This document shows, in pieces, positions 33,715 to 45,800 of a stretch of DNA of 64,000 nucleotides. The position numbers and the translations under genes were made by a program. Below the pieces are notes generated by a model. The model worked only from the letters and a program-made list of their open reading frames with translations, was not told the DNA's origin and searched no databases. Each line of letters begins with the position of its first letter. Position 1 is the stretch's first letter. Origin of the DNA: Caenorhabditis elegans (Eukaryota; Nematoda; Chromadorea; Rhabditida; Rhabditidae); the NCBI RefSeq assembly GCF_000002985.6, contig NC_003283.11:13330001-13394000 (forward strand), read 5' to 3'.

Positions 33715-34728
33715 ATGACAGTGTTAATGTTGATATGGATGAGCTACGGACCGATATCAATAGCTTTGAGTGTGGTTATTTTTTGCATTTTGGCAGTTAG
33801 CCTCAAATTCAAGTCCATCTTTTACCGAATTGTACAATTTGATATTTTAATGGTAAGTCTTGAAGCATGACGCCTTTATGTCTGTAAAAAATGGTGTTCC
33901 TATTTTTAGAACACCGTTTTCTATGTGAATTGTATTACGTATAAACTAAAGACAATTGAAGAATATCATCGGGTCCTTTTACTGATATTTGAAAGTTATC
34001 CGTCTTTATTCATTCTGCGTGAAGGTCTATCTTTTTGGGCGTATCGATTTCAATGTTCCAGTCTTTTACTGAAATGCATTTTTAGATTCACATATGCTAA
34101 ATATCCGTTTGCCGCTGAAGTAAGTTAATTTTCAAGTACTAAAAAAAGTATAAGATGATTAGTATGACAACTTGCAGATTTGGAAAAAGCACTATCGGCT
34201 TATTATGGTTTCTACAATTTTCTATAGCATACTCTTAACAATTCCGTTTGTTTTTATCACAAAGGAACATCATGGATTTGACTATTACGCATTTACAATG
34301 AATATTGAAACTGTAATCTATTTACTATTGACCATTTACTTGGGCCGCCTAACAAAACTATCACTAAAGAAGCGATCAAAGCGGTTTGCGGAAAGTATCA
34401 AAAAATTGAATAACTACATTTATTGTGACTTATTTATTCACGGAGTTGCATTCTTCGGTGTCATGATTCCAAAGATGTTATCTTTCGAATGGACTGAAGA
34501 AACTAAAGATTACATTCTTACATTTACCGTAGACGCTGTAAGTTTTAGCGGCGTTCAGATTAATTATATAATTTGTGATTTCAGATTAATTTAGCTTCAA
34601 CCTATATAATTATCATATGTGACTCAAATCTTCGAAAAATTTTGTTTTGTCACACAAAAAAGTTAACCACAAGTGTATTTCAAGTCAGTGCAGTTCCCGT
34701 ATCCAAGTTAATTGTCAGCCCCCAATGA
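33715..34728 (+). CDS. Seven-transmembrane chemoreceptor, srg-like
   Basis: Predicted chemoreceptor of about 283 residues in four exons (33715-33852, 33910-34119, 34178-34537, 34585-34728). Hydrophobic segments include [17 protein letters not shown] (TM1), [18 protein letters not shown] and [18 protein letters not shown] near the C-terminus. The arrangement (short N-terminus, [18 protein letters not shown] after TM1, a [19 protein letters not shown] intracellular loop, and SNLRK after TM7) resembles the srg superfamily, though the match is from memory and could be a related class. It is on the same strand as the transporter, about 425 bp downstream. An AATAAA follows at about 34755. The exact class and ligand remain uncertain. 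Confidence 0.7.
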
Positions 34729-34799
34729 ACTATTTTTTGAGAAAAATAAGCTACAATAAATATTATTATTCTTTGGCGAGCACATGATTCAACACTTAA

Positions 34800-35048
34800 T
34801 TACTGAGGCCTAGAGAAAAATTCTAGGAGGCCTCGCTTCCGGGTGTATTGACCTGTCAAGTTAACCAAGATATAACCTTTTAAAGTGAAGTATGTAGTTG
34901 AATAAAATACTATGAAAGAAAATACAGCAACTTTGATATAATCGTTGCTATTGCCATCGGGCCTATTAGGATTTGTTACAAAATTTAAGTTGAAAAGTCG
35001 GTCGAGCCCAATGCAAAATATCAAAAAAATTAATTTATCATACATTTT
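34800..35048 (-). CDS. Possible small membrane protein or terminal exon
   Basis: An ATG-started frame of about 82 codons with two hydrophobic segments (KLIFLIFCIGLDRLF and VAVFSFIVFYSTTYFTL) and a basic tail (YTRKRGLLEFFSRPQ). An acceptor-like AAATTTGCCAG lies just 5' of the ATG, so it could be a trans-spliced small gene or the last exon of one I cannot trace. It is convergent with the srg-like gene. Family is not recognised and the call is tentative. Confidence 0.3.
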   Translation of the reverse strand, partial: KMYDKLIFLIFCIGLDRLFNLNFVTNPNRPDGNSNDYIKVAVFSFIVFYSTTYFTLKGYILVNLTGQYTRKRGLLEFFSRPQ

Positions 35049-35558
35049 TTCTGGCAAATTTAAATTTACTTTGTTGTGCTCTTTGCAAACCTAGTATTAA
35101 TTAAATTCAAGGATAGTCACGTTTGTCACGCATATTTGAAGCTACTTGTCGTTTTTGTAGAAGATAAAATTTATTTTTTTAACCAGAACCATGCTTGTTT
35201 TCAGTAATAAACATGTTCTCAATAACCGCACCTTCCAGTCGTTGAGAAGAAGACAACAGGCAAAAGTGAATAGTATTTCAGAATTGAATCGAAAAAATGT
35301 CGGAATTCACAACATCATTTGAAATTATGATATTATGCTGTCTCAGCATTAAATCAGTTTTATTTGTGGCTAAAATATTTTCAAAAATTTTATTTTCTCC
35401 ATTACATGTTTTTATTCAATCTATTGATAAGTTGTTGTTGCAATTTGGCTCATTTTAGGCACATAATTTTTCGAAACTTCTTTCCAAAATGTTCTTAACA
35501 ACAAAGTTCTATCACCAGCTCTCACGTGTTTTGGATGGTTACGAGAAGTTTACAAGAA
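35049..35558. other. Intergenic region, nothing recognised
   Basis: About 510 bp of AT-rich sequence before the duplicated srx 5' segment. No coding or RNA feature is supported. Confidence 0.3.
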
Positions 35559-35835
35559 TTATAATTTGTACTGCTTTCTTTTACCATTTTTCAATTCATT
35601 CCCAAAAACCCTCAGAGAAAACTGAAAGTCAGACTTCTAATCAAATTTAGAAGGCGGGTACCTTTGTGAGGAGAGAATATTTGTGTGCATTCATGCTGTT
35701 GGCTATTCAAAATTTGCTCAAATAAAAAAATTTCAGAGCTGACGATCAAAATTATGCTGAATTTGTGTTCATATTCTGCTATGATACTAGGATTCGTAAG
35801 TAAAAAGTGCATTGAAGCTGTAAACATTTTTTTCA
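35559..35835 (+). repeat. Direct duplication, copy 1 (pairs with 37129-37396)
   Basis: About 260 bp match the segment at 37129-37396 with only scattered substitutions (for example GATTC/GATTG at the donor). The homology covers upstream sequence, exon 1 and the start of intron 1 of an srx gene, and resumes at exon 2. The spacing is about 1570 bp. Confidence 0.8.
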
Positions 35836-35909
35836 GATAAGTCTACCAGCCTTACTTATTAACTTATATGTACTACAGATTAACTTATATTAACTTTTTA
35901 TTAACTTAT
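35559..35909 (+). pseudogene. Broken 5' copy of srx receptor gene
   Basis: This segment nearly duplicates the 5' end of the intact srx gene at 37129-37600. It contains the same first exon (MLNLCSYSAMILG), a donor (GATTC|GTAAG) and, after a much shorter intron, the start of exon 2 (ISLPALLINLYVL). It then diverges: two TTAACTTATA-type copies with stop codons lead directly into a 19-bp minisatellite. No further srx exon follows before the intact gene. It is therefore a truncated duplicate, not a functional receptor gene. Confidence 0.7.
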
Positions 35910-36460
35910 AGATTGTTACACGAAAAATAGATTGTTACACGAAAAATAGATTGTTACACGAAAAATAGATTGTTACACGAAAAATAGATTGTTACACGAA
36001 AAATAGATTGTTACACGAAAAATAGATTGTTACACGAAAAATAGATGGTTACACGAAAAATAGATTGTTACACGAAAAATAGATTGTTACACGAAAAATA
36101 GATTGTTACACGAAAAATAGATTGTTACACGAAAAATAGATTGTTACACGAAAAATAGATTGTTACACGAAAAATAGATTGTTACACGAAAAATAGATTG
36201 TTACACGAAAAATAGATTGTTACACGAAAAATAGATTGTTACACGAAAAATAGATTGTTACACGAAAAATAGATTGTTACACGAAAAATAGATTGTTACA
36301 CGAAAAATAGATGGTTACACGAAAAATAGATTGTTACACGAAAAATAGATTGTTACACGAAAAATAGATTGTTACACGAAAAATAGATTGTTACACGAAA
36401 AATAGATGGTTACACGAAACATAGATTGTTACACGAAAAATAGATTGTTACACGAAAAAT
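35910..36460. repeat. 19-bp minisatellite, 29 copies
   Basis: The unit AGATTGTTACACGAAAAAT is repeated head to tail exactly 29 times (551 bp). Nearly all copies are identical. Copies 8, 22 and 27 have GATGG for GATTG, and copy 27 also has GAAACAT for GAAAAAT. The array begins directly after the truncated srx exon 2, next to short TTAACTTATA repeats. It does not encode an open frame of note. Confidence 0.95.
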
Positions 36461-37128
36461 AGATTTCTTGTAAACTTCTTGTAAGTGGAAGATACTTCCC
36501 AGAGATTTGTTTTATCTATCTTTTCTACTAATAATATCCAAGTGTCTTACAGTGTTATCTATTTTCTAAAAATTATTTACGTTTACTATGTTTTTATTTT
36601 GACTTCTCAGTTCTTCTAATTGCAATACCTAGAAAAAAAATTCAGCTGCAGTTATGTCTCTCTAATTGCTTCACTTCTTTGAGAAAAAAAGTTGATTGCT
36701 CAAGTAAAATAATATTATTTCATTATAGAAAATCCAATTATTCTCTTTTTATGATTTCATGTTTGAGTAGGTGGTCTATCAAATAGAGCAATAAGTTATT
36801 CTTGCATCAAGTCACTTCATTTTTTTCAGATTGCAATGTTTTCTTTGATTTCAAAAAAACGAATTAATGAATAGACGTACATCTATATATAGAAAATTAA
36901 TAAAAACCTATGTTTTAGTTGACAATTTTTACAACACAAAAGTCAACCGAAATATGAAATATAGTATTTTCTAAAATGTTTTTTTCGGTCTCCAAGAATA
37001 CAAAAAAGATAACCTTTTTTGTCTTAAAATCCACATTTTTCTCAGAATCATTGTGAAAATTTATTGGTAGACTCGTGGTTCTGACGAGCATAAATATTGA
37101 TGTAAAAACAAAAAAGACAAGTTTATAA
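36461..37128. other. Intergenic region between minisatellite and intact srx gene
   Basis: About 670 bp of AT-rich sequence. No coding or structural element is recognised. It probably holds part of the srx promoter. Confidence 0.3.
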
Positions 37129-37396
37129 TTATAATTTGTGCTGCTTTCTTTTTCCATTTTTCAATTCATTCCCAAAAACCCTCAGAGAAAACTGAAAGTC
37201 AGACTTCTAATCAAATTTAGAAGGCGGGTACCTTTGTGAGGAGAGAATATTGGTGTGCATTCATGCTGTTGGCTATTCAAAATTTGCTCAAATATAAAAA
37301 TTTCAGAGCTGACGACCAAAATTATGCTGAATTTGTGTTCATATTCTGCTATGATACTAGGATTGGTAAGTGAAAAGTGCATTGAAGCTGTCAACA
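37129..37396 (+). repeat. Direct duplication, copy 2 (pairs with 35559-35835)
   Basis: Counterpart of the copy at 35559-35835. It includes the upstream region, exon 1 and the start of intron 1 of the intact srx gene. The intron here is about 170 bp longer than in copy 1. Confidence 0.8.
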
Positions 37397-40039
37397 TATA
37401 ACTTCAATTTTCTTTTTTTTTGTTGTTAAAACTGTTGTTCAAATTTTTAGAATATTACAATCATATTGTTTTCTTATTTTTGATTAAAAAATGACCGGCT
37501 GGAAATTTCAAAACATGAAACTAACTTTTTTATTTCTTGAAATTATCACAACCAAGTTTTTTCAGATAAGTCTACCAGGCTTACTTATTAACTTATATGT
37601 ACTTTTCAAACTCTCAACACGAAAACCTCCGTTCAGTGGATTTCAAAAACTTTGCATAATGAAATCTGTTCCTAATTCAATAGTTTGCTTTACATTTTTA
37701 GTGTGGTCAACACCATTATGTATCATGTAAGTGACATTTTAGAGCAGAGAACAGTTTTTTCAATAAACACATTGCATTTCAGACATCCAACGTATGAATC
37801 CGTGCCACGAAGTGTTAATGTAGGGTTTGGTCAAGTTGCTGGATGGGGTGCTTATATTTTGGGTAAGTATTTGATAATTGATAATACGGAAGTGATACCG
37901 AATCTTGGAATTTGTTACTGAATAGCGCATTTATGTCGAAGCAGACTTTTGTCGATCACCTTTATCATGAAACGAAAATATTTTGAGCTCTGAAATACGT
38001 AGTCTAGTCATTTGTCAATACCAGGAATCATGATCTTTGTCAAGATAGACCTTGCGTAATAACTTTTTTTGTATACTTGTAGTTCAAAAACTGAATAACC
38101 AAGCCATCGAGGAAAGAACTGGCCAAATATCATGGTATAACTTTTCTTGTTTTGACATTCGAGTAAAAATAGTAAAACTCAACTTTATAAGCGTTTAGTT
38201 AATAAAGAAAGTTGGGAAAATATAAAATTATTTTTTTACACATAAAGTTTATTGCAGGTCCATTAATTCAAGTATGCATGTCGTTCAACCGATTTTATGT
38301 TTTATACTTTCCGATGTCTTCAATAAAAGCTTCGAATTTTCCTTTTACCAATACCGCTATATTTTTAGCATTATGTATTGCAGTCGTCTACACAGTGATT
38401 GGATTTCCTGGTGAGCAATTTGTTCAATGGTACTCAGACATATGACTAGAAATTTAATATAAATTTATTTACTTGCTTTTTCTACTCGTACTATTAGAAA
38501 AAATTACGGTACTTGTGTATTACATGCCCTCATTTTCAAATTAAATTAAATTGTCATTAATTTCTCCAATTAAAATAAACGTGATATACATTTTTCCTCT
38601 TTAGGCTTAGAAAATGTTATTTCCTAAGACTAAAAATACAAATTGTGGTTCACGTTTTTATTTTTCATGACTTAAAAAATTACTATTAGAATGAGGGCAT
38701 GTAATACACAAGTACCAAAATTACTCAATATTTTCCAGACAAATGCGGTTTTGTATTTGATCCAGAGGTACTGTCTTGGAGACCGGAAGAATTTGATTGT
38801 GCTCTGTGGTTGGCTGACTTTATTTTCTATTCTATTCTGATCCTGTCAATCACTTCTAATTCACTCAATTTTGCCACTTTCTTGAAACTTGTTTCTAGTC
38901 GAGTGAGTCTAATGCTTCTCACTGAAACAGTGATGTAAATTTCAAAAGAAGCAGCTTTAAAGACTGATATTCGAAATATCAAAATTAGTGATTTCAGGTA
39001 GAAGGAGTGTCTTCTGGAGATAGCAGTACAAGGAGAAAACGGAGGATTAGTATGTATATACAGGTTTTGTTTTTAAATTATTGTATAGATATTAAAAAAT
39101 TTGAATAGAACAAGAAAAAGTGTTTGTGAAAAGGGGGTGAGAGGTAACCATTTGGCGAAACGTCGAAAATTAAATTTTTTTAAAAGTTTTACGATCACTT
39201 GTAGGGCGGTTTTCAACAATTTCCCGGACGATACATAGCGTTTTATAGCACTTTTAAAAACATTTTAGTAATTCAATAATTTTTGAATCAAATTTACATA
39301 TCGTGCTAGGTCCAGAATCGCGATGCGCCCATGATTCCCACGAGAGTGTCCATCGCGAATTTACTGTGTAAGGTGGTTTTTTTTATACAACCTCTTCAAT
39401 TGTTTCAAGAATTGAGTGATTTGACCGCAATAGTCGAAATCGGCTTAGTACAAACATTATTTTGAAACTTTGAATTCATAGAAGTAGTTCAAAATTTCGT
39501 CACACTTCTCTGCTTTGCTTGTTTCATGACACGATTTTCTGCAAATTGATGAAATTTGTGAACTCTTGACCGTTGTTATCTTTATCAACTTTTGTTTATT
39601 CTCGAGAACAAATACATAAACAATTTTCATCTTCACATGAATACTTTTACCGGAATCTCCTTTTTCCATATTTCAGAGTGTGCTGCAAGACACACTTCAC
39701 TTGATCGACATGATCAATTGCACAATACTCTTCAAACTCAATTCAGCAATTTGGTATCAGTTCATTTTTCTGTCCGTCAGTTTTCTATCGATTCATGCGC
39801 TGGACGGGTGAGTGGACGTTGGTCGAACGTGTTGATAAGAGTTTCCGGAAACATTTACAGAAGCGTCATGCTATATTTCCATACTGAGATACATCCGCAA
39901 TGGTGTCGCAGATTGTTGAAGCCCAAATCGAGGACTGGAACTATTTTTGTGAACAGATCTAAAATATCTTCCTTCCATCCTTCTGATTAATTCTAATCAT
40001 TCGAAGTTTTGTAGAATTTATACCGAGTTTTCACATTGA
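37324..40039 (+). CDS. Seven-transmembrane chemoreceptor, srx class
   Basis: Predicted srx-class chemoreceptor of about 273 residues. Exons in phase: 37324-37365, 37566-37726, 37783-37862, 38258-38410, 38739-38902, 38998-39063, 39677-39807 and 40015-40039. TM1 is in ISLPGLLINLYVLFKL. The family pattern of a small residue-rich TM3 segment is followed by PLIQVCMSFNRFYVLYFP, and TM5 begins CALWLADFIFYSILILS. The intracellular loop TRRKRRISMYIQSVLQD matches the srx RRR...QSVLQ motif, and TM7 ends with LSIHALDG. The final exon (IYTEFSH) is the least certain. Its 5' segment is duplicated upstream in broken form, and a fold-back element occupies the intron 38411-38738. An AATAAA lies at about 40133. 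The specific srx number is unknown. Confidence 0.8.
38508..38716. repeat. Fold-back (MITE-like) element in srx intron
   Basis: A 27-bp perfect inverted repeat, GGTACTTGTGTATTACATGC onward at 38508-38534 and its complement at 38690-38716, flanks about 155 bp. Internal stretches (near ACGTGATAT and TTCACGTTTT) are also partly complementary, so the whole could form a long hairpin. No target-site duplication or transposase was recognised. It resembles a nonautonomous inverted-repeat transposon remnant. Confidence 0.7.
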
Positions 40040-40552
40040 ATTCTTGGAATTCGTGAGAGAATATGTGAAAATTTGCAATTTCTCAAACTATATCTTAAGT
40101 TTTCTGATCAAAGCTTTATTCAATTAATGAAAAAATAAACTGAAAGCTTTGGTGGGATTGTTGTTTTTTGATTTGTTTGGCAGTTGAATTTTCAATGTTC
40201 CAGGGGAGAATGGACTGGGGATAAGGTACGAACATTACAAAGTTTTTGGACTGAAAAAAGAAAAGAAACCGTAAATCCCAAAAGCAGTGAAAAGCGTAAT
40301 CGAGGAAAAGGGAAATGAGAAAGGAAAAAAATCTCAAGATTTATTACCAAATGTCCCTTGAAATCACACCGTAGTTGGGACCGAAGAGAGAGAGAGAGAA
40401 AGAAAACTTGGAAAGGGGGAAAAAGTAGAGATCGTGGTGAAGCAGACAAAAGCATTGAGTGCAGCTTTGAACGGTTTCAGTGGGACTGAGAAAAAAGAGA
40501 GATTGAAAGAAAAAATATTTGTGCCTAATGTGCTCCGTGACGTCACAGGTTA
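40040..40552. other. Convergent intergenic region, srx / IRF2BP-like gene
   Basis: Contains the 3' ends of two convergent genes. A palindromic TGACGTCA (cAMP-response-element type) occurs at 40538-40545, just past the stop of the minus-strand gene, probably in its 3' UTR. A run of GA repeats lies at about 40386-40402. No other gene is supported. Confidence 0.35.
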
Positions 40553-42898
40553 TCAGTTTTGTGGTGACGTGGCGGCAGATGTGGAAGAAGCCGCAGAAGT
40601 TGTTGTGGAGGCTGGAGATGTTTGATTGGCGCCGTTCTGAAAATTAATTCATTCAGAAAATGAAAAAAATCAGTTTAAATAATAGATGTTAGGGGCATGC
40701 AACATATTTATTTGAATCCGATAATCAATTTTTTGCATGCTAGTCAATGTCATATGTTAGTAATCACTTACACATGAGGTAGAAGTGTTAATTGTGGATC
40801 GTGTAAGAGTGCGATGAGGGTGGGCTCTTTGAGCATTTTGTCTCCGTCTCAACTGAAAACCATGCAAAATGCGGGTGATTTAGTTCCAAACATAAATAAC
40901 AAAATTGGACAAACAAATTAGTTTCACACAATCTGATAAGGGCATACCTGTGCAGCTGCCGCGGCTGCCGCGGCGAGAGTCGCTGCGTTGGCACCCATCG
41001 GTGGAGCAAGACCGTGAGCTTCTCGGGTTCTCTTGAACTCGTCATACTCGTCACCGAGGATTTGTGCAATTTCTCCTTGCATGAATGCCCATGGCATTGC
41101 TGATCCGACTAATGGACATTTATCGCCTGATGGGCAGTACATATCACTGCTCTTGCATTGATCCTTGATGCTGCTCCGCGAGCATGGGAAGCAAAACTTG
41201 TGAATGCTGACTGTTGGGCATTGTACAAAGTGGGTGTCTTCTAGACGTTCATTGCACAGTGTACATCTCAAAACTCTCTCAATTGGGGCGATCCCTCTCC
41301 GATCCTTAACTCCCGGATGGTCTGGTGAATGAGTTGAGGTTGGCGAGGCAGTTGTCGTTTGGGCATCGCCTGAAAAATAGAAGATGATGATGATGAGGGG
41401 GTGATGACCCTGGGTGCCAGGCGCCGACAACGACGCCACAACCAACTACACTACCATCCTCTAAAACCGGTTCCGTTTTCAAAGTGTTGACCCCATATCT
41501 AGCCCTTTATTTCTCTCGAGGTCACTCATTCAACTCGCTACTCTTTTCTTCTAATTCTTCTAAATTCGGCTGGTTTTCTGTCGGGTCTATCGGTATTACG
41601 CAATTCGAGAGGGTGACAGAGAGACGATACACGGGCTAATCGGAGAGAGAGAAGGGGGCACTACTACTTTACGCAACAACCGGTTTTTTGGGACGATGTC
41701 AATTTTAAATTCTAACTGACATACCTCTCTGCACTTTTCCATATATTTCAGGCTTCTGCTCTTCGTCAGATTCACGTTTTCTTGGATTTGAATAAGTTGT
41801 GCTTGGAAGCATGCTCATCATGAATGGAGCCAAGAGATGAGAATTTGGGCCCAAGCTTCGAAGAGACTGTTGAATAAGATCGTCAACCGCCCGAGGATTG
41901 GCTTGTGTCATTTGCAGAAGTCGTTGATGGGTCAGAACTTGCTGAAAATAAATTTGTAAACTATTGCAGTTTTCAATTTTATATGTTTACCTCCAAGTTG
42001 TTCATAGTTGGCACATGGAATGGGGACGTGGGAAGTACCGTTGGCTGAGGTGTCCTTTGTGGGCTTATCCTTCCGATTCCATTAGCAGAAGTGACTGGTA
42101 ATGTTTGAAGGGGTTGTTGTTGTGTAAGTGTAATATCTCGGAGGGATGTCTTTGCATTCTGTGGATCACTGATTCCAACTCCTTGGAGTTTCTTTTGTTG
42201 GCGTGTTTCTTCAAGTACGAGTTCAATTCTGAAACAGAAAAAGATATTTGGTGACAAAAAACAAAAAAAGTTCAATTGGTCTTGAAACCTTTTTAAAACT
42301 ATAAGATCGTGAAGTCCTGCAATTTATAAAAAATTTCGGCAGAAAAATCGTCAAAAAAATATGTTCTTTTTCTAATTTTTTTCAAAAAAAAAATTCTTTA
42401 AAAACTTTAGGAAATCTATTACAGAACAAACTTTTAGCTTGCAGTCTTATAAGAAAAAGGGTGTCAAATTTTCATGTCCTGTATCAATATAAGAAAACTT
42501 GTGACTTTCACTTTGGAAAATTTTAAAATCGAAAGGAATTTTCATCATCATTATTTCCAAACAAACCTGTCTGATCCTTCATAATTGACGCATCCTCTGC
42601 AAACTGGCTCAATATAATCATTTATGATTGCCCACGGCCAGCGTGGCAAATCACACAGGTAACATTGTTGTCTTGGTAATTTCTCATTTGAATTATTATT
42701 CGCCTTCATTCCAGCAGTTGTTGCAGTTAGAAGTGAAGCAGAACCGTTGACAGAGGCCAATGAGACGGCGTTCGGAGCCGCGAGCATCTGGAGTGATAGA
42801 GAATAATCGACAGTATTATTGTTGTTAATTATAGAAGGTGTTGGAGAAAGAGACATCGATGCCTGCAGAAGAGCAGCCGACTCAGCGAACGAGCCCAT
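40553..42898 (-). CDS. tag-260: IRF2-binding-protein (IRF2BP/EAP1) family regulator
   Basis: Nuclear transcriptional co-regulator/E3-like protein of the IRF2BP1/2/L family, about 457 residues. Exons: 42567-42898, 41991-42228, 41725-41941, 40948-41369, 40772-40852 and 40553-40636; phases sum to an open frame. The N-terminal C4 zinc finger spans about residues 80-115 with [15 protein letters not shown] and [15 protein letters not shown], nearly identical to the vertebrate motif. The C-terminal RING-type region has [33 protein letters not shown] and [19 protein letters not shown]. Between them is low-complexity linker rich in Gln, Thr and Pro, and a poly-Ala run ends the 40948 exon. A long intergenic or intronic region lies upstream. 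The family call is very strong; the symbol is from memory. Confidence 0.88.
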
Positions 42899-45800
42899 TT
42901 CCACGAGAGGAATGATTGCAAGAATGATGGGGTAGAGGAATAGGAATGGCGCGTTTCAAGTTCGTGATGGAAGAGAGGGAGAAATTCTAGAGATAAGAAA
43001 GATTCCTGACCGAGACGAATAGGGTCGAGAGGTGAAAAAACTAGGCATGGTTTTTTAGTGATAAAAGAAGAAAAGCCGGCAGCTGATAACAGAACGCTGA
43101 TGCTCTGGTTGCACACAAACAGGGTTGTTCCATGACTTGGTAAACTATTAGGGTAATCGAATATTTTTTTGTATTATTTCAAATAAACAATGGAAAATAT
43201 CAAAACCATGAGCATGCGTGGGTCCGAACTATTACAGCGATGTGTAACACTTTTTTTGGATGACGAAGAACTCTATGAATAATCGACGAATAGAAGGAGA
43301 CAGTAAGGGGCGAAGCACTGAGTGACGCATTGAGCACATTGTATTACTATAGTTGTGTACAAAGAATTGGCAAAGAAAAGCTGCAGGAGAAAAAATAAAA
43401 AGAAAAAGAGGTGGGTTCCGAGTCTTCGACCTCTCCTCATTCATATTCCACAAGACGTATGGATAGTGCATATCATTAGCATCGGATCTGCATCTTAATA
43501 AAGGAATTGGAATGGAAGAAGGCAACTCAAAATTGGCTCCGAAAATGCAAAAATGAGGAGACTCCCTCTGTTTTTGAGACCTTCAAATGTTTTGTTGGGG
43601 GAATAACTATTATCAAAAGTGATCAAAATTTCTGACTTATCACAGTTGCACAAAACATCAATTTGCTCAATTTTCAGATCAACATGTTCCTGTTTCTAGA
43701 TTTTAGATGTTTTGTTATTTGTTATCAGTTCTAGATTTTCCTAGACGCTATAATGGCTAATTGTCAACAAGGCTTGAAAGGTCACTAAACCCCTCCTTAT
43801 TGGAGAAAAACCCTTCCCAACAACTGATAAGCGGTACGAAGACCAAAGTAGAGGTGTGTGATTTCATTTTGAAAAGATAGAAACACAAGTGAAAGTCGAA
43901 TTGGCGAGTCATGAGAATAAGTGAGAGAAACCTTCCGATAAGGCCATCCATAGATGTGCTAGGCCGACCAATATTTATTTGGAGCATAGTTCATTGATAC
44001 TGAAAGCTCAAGAAAAACTATATGAAAGAAATATGGAGATTAGATCTCTCTCTGTGACATGGTGCACCACGTTGCACAATGGGGAAGAAAACGTGGATGT
44101 TTGGATGAAAGGAAAATGAAGAGAAATGGGAAGAAATGCAAATTTCATGTTGGCACAATAGATATGCAAAATAAATGGGGGGAAGAAGAATTCTCGATAA
44201 GTGCCTTTAACTGAAAAAAAAGATGATTCAGAAAGAATTATCATATTGTTTTAGAAAATTATGGATCTAAAAATGTAGAATAAACAATGTGTAATTGCAC
44301 TACTGATATTTTGAACAAAAAACCTAAACCAAGATAATTTTGTAAACAACTTTGTTTCAACTCGGGGCTTTGAGCAGAGCATTTGCACATTTACTTTTTT
44401 TCAAGCTTGAGAAGGTGCTGTTAAACTATTCATGATTTTAAGCTGATAGGACTTTTCATCAGTATCCAAACAAAAAGAGCCGATCTTCCCACATTCGTAT
44501 TTATAACTTTTAGCAGGAGTTTAAAATTCAAAAACGGGGTGCAAAGCGAAGTGACGGTCAGAAAACAAGAACAATAAAGAGGGTAGAGAAAGAAAAAAAC
44601 ACAAAAAATAGAAAAAAAAGAGATTGAAATGGTGACCTAGTATTCAGTATCCCAAGGAGAAGGACTACTACAGAAACTGATTGAAGGTCTTTTCTCTCTC
44701 TCTCTCTCCCTCTCTCTCTCTCCCTCTCTCTCTCCCTCCCTCTCTCCCTCAGAAAAGAACGGGCGAGGAAAAATGGGATGAAAGACGCAGACGCGCAGAG
44801 GTCAACCCTGTCGGGAGCGGAAGGATGATCGCCGCTCGCGGAAGGAAAAACGAGGATTGACCTTGGTGGTATGACCAAGAGGAATTGTGCGGAAAAAAGG
44901 TTCGTTACCAGGTAAGTAGGTAGAACAAATAGAATAGGTCTGGATAACTTTTTTCAAACTAACAGTGCATAGAATAAAATAGAAACTCTTTTTTCTATCT
45001 CTGTGGTGCGTCTTGTTTTAGATTTCCAACTTTTCTTGGCTCTGCCAATATTGACTTGGTAATCAGACAGAGTTGAAAACCTAAAGGAGAATTAGAGAAA
45101 TTTAGTAAGTTATTCTTGGCGCCTGTGAGAGTTTTAATAGAGTTTAAGTTTGCGCCGACGAGCTCCGCAATGTATGCACAAGGGTGCATGTGTGCGGTTC
45201 ATTTCTCAAACTCTTGAACCTGGGAAAGCATGATCTGGATTTTAGATATATGTATGCAAATAAAATCTAAAGAATTGAAAAGTTTCATTAAAAAACTGGA
45301 AAATTGCTAGGAAACTATGAAAGAGGGTAAAAATTGCAAAAAGCTGCGCACTGGGGACGATAAATTCTCTGATTAAGTCTTCTAGTAGTTTTTGGGATAA
45401 AAACTGGAAAAAGATGATAAACGGAATATCTTTAAAAAAATGAAATTAAATAAGATTTGACCACATCCGAAAAGATTTACTCAATGGGACAAGATGACAA
45501 ACAACAATTAAATTTAGAAAGTAAATTTATCACAAAATATGTATTCGAGTTCAAAATTTGAGAAGCTGATTTCCAGAAAGCTTATTGCAGAAACTTTACG
45601 TTTTTCAGATAAACTTTTGTAGCATCGAAACAAGACAAGTCACACGGACTCAAATAAATCGAGACCCCGTGAAAAAAATTTTGAAAGAGGACTTTCGGGG
45701 GAAGAGGAGGAGAAGGCGACGGGCGCGGGCGGTACACAAACATGAAACTGGTAACTGGTTACCAAAAGACCTGAAGAGAGTTAAAGAGTAAAGAAAAAAG

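Noticed and set aside
35612..35827. Minus-strand frame of 71 codons repeated at 37182-37397
   Set aside because: Its recurrence is due to the direct DNA duplication. The plus strand carries the srx exon with proper splice sites, so the minus frame is a shadow.
45700..45790. Arg-rich frame (RRRRRRAR) suggesting a basic protein
   Set aside because: Encoded by a GA/GC-rich run without start context, splice sites or family match.
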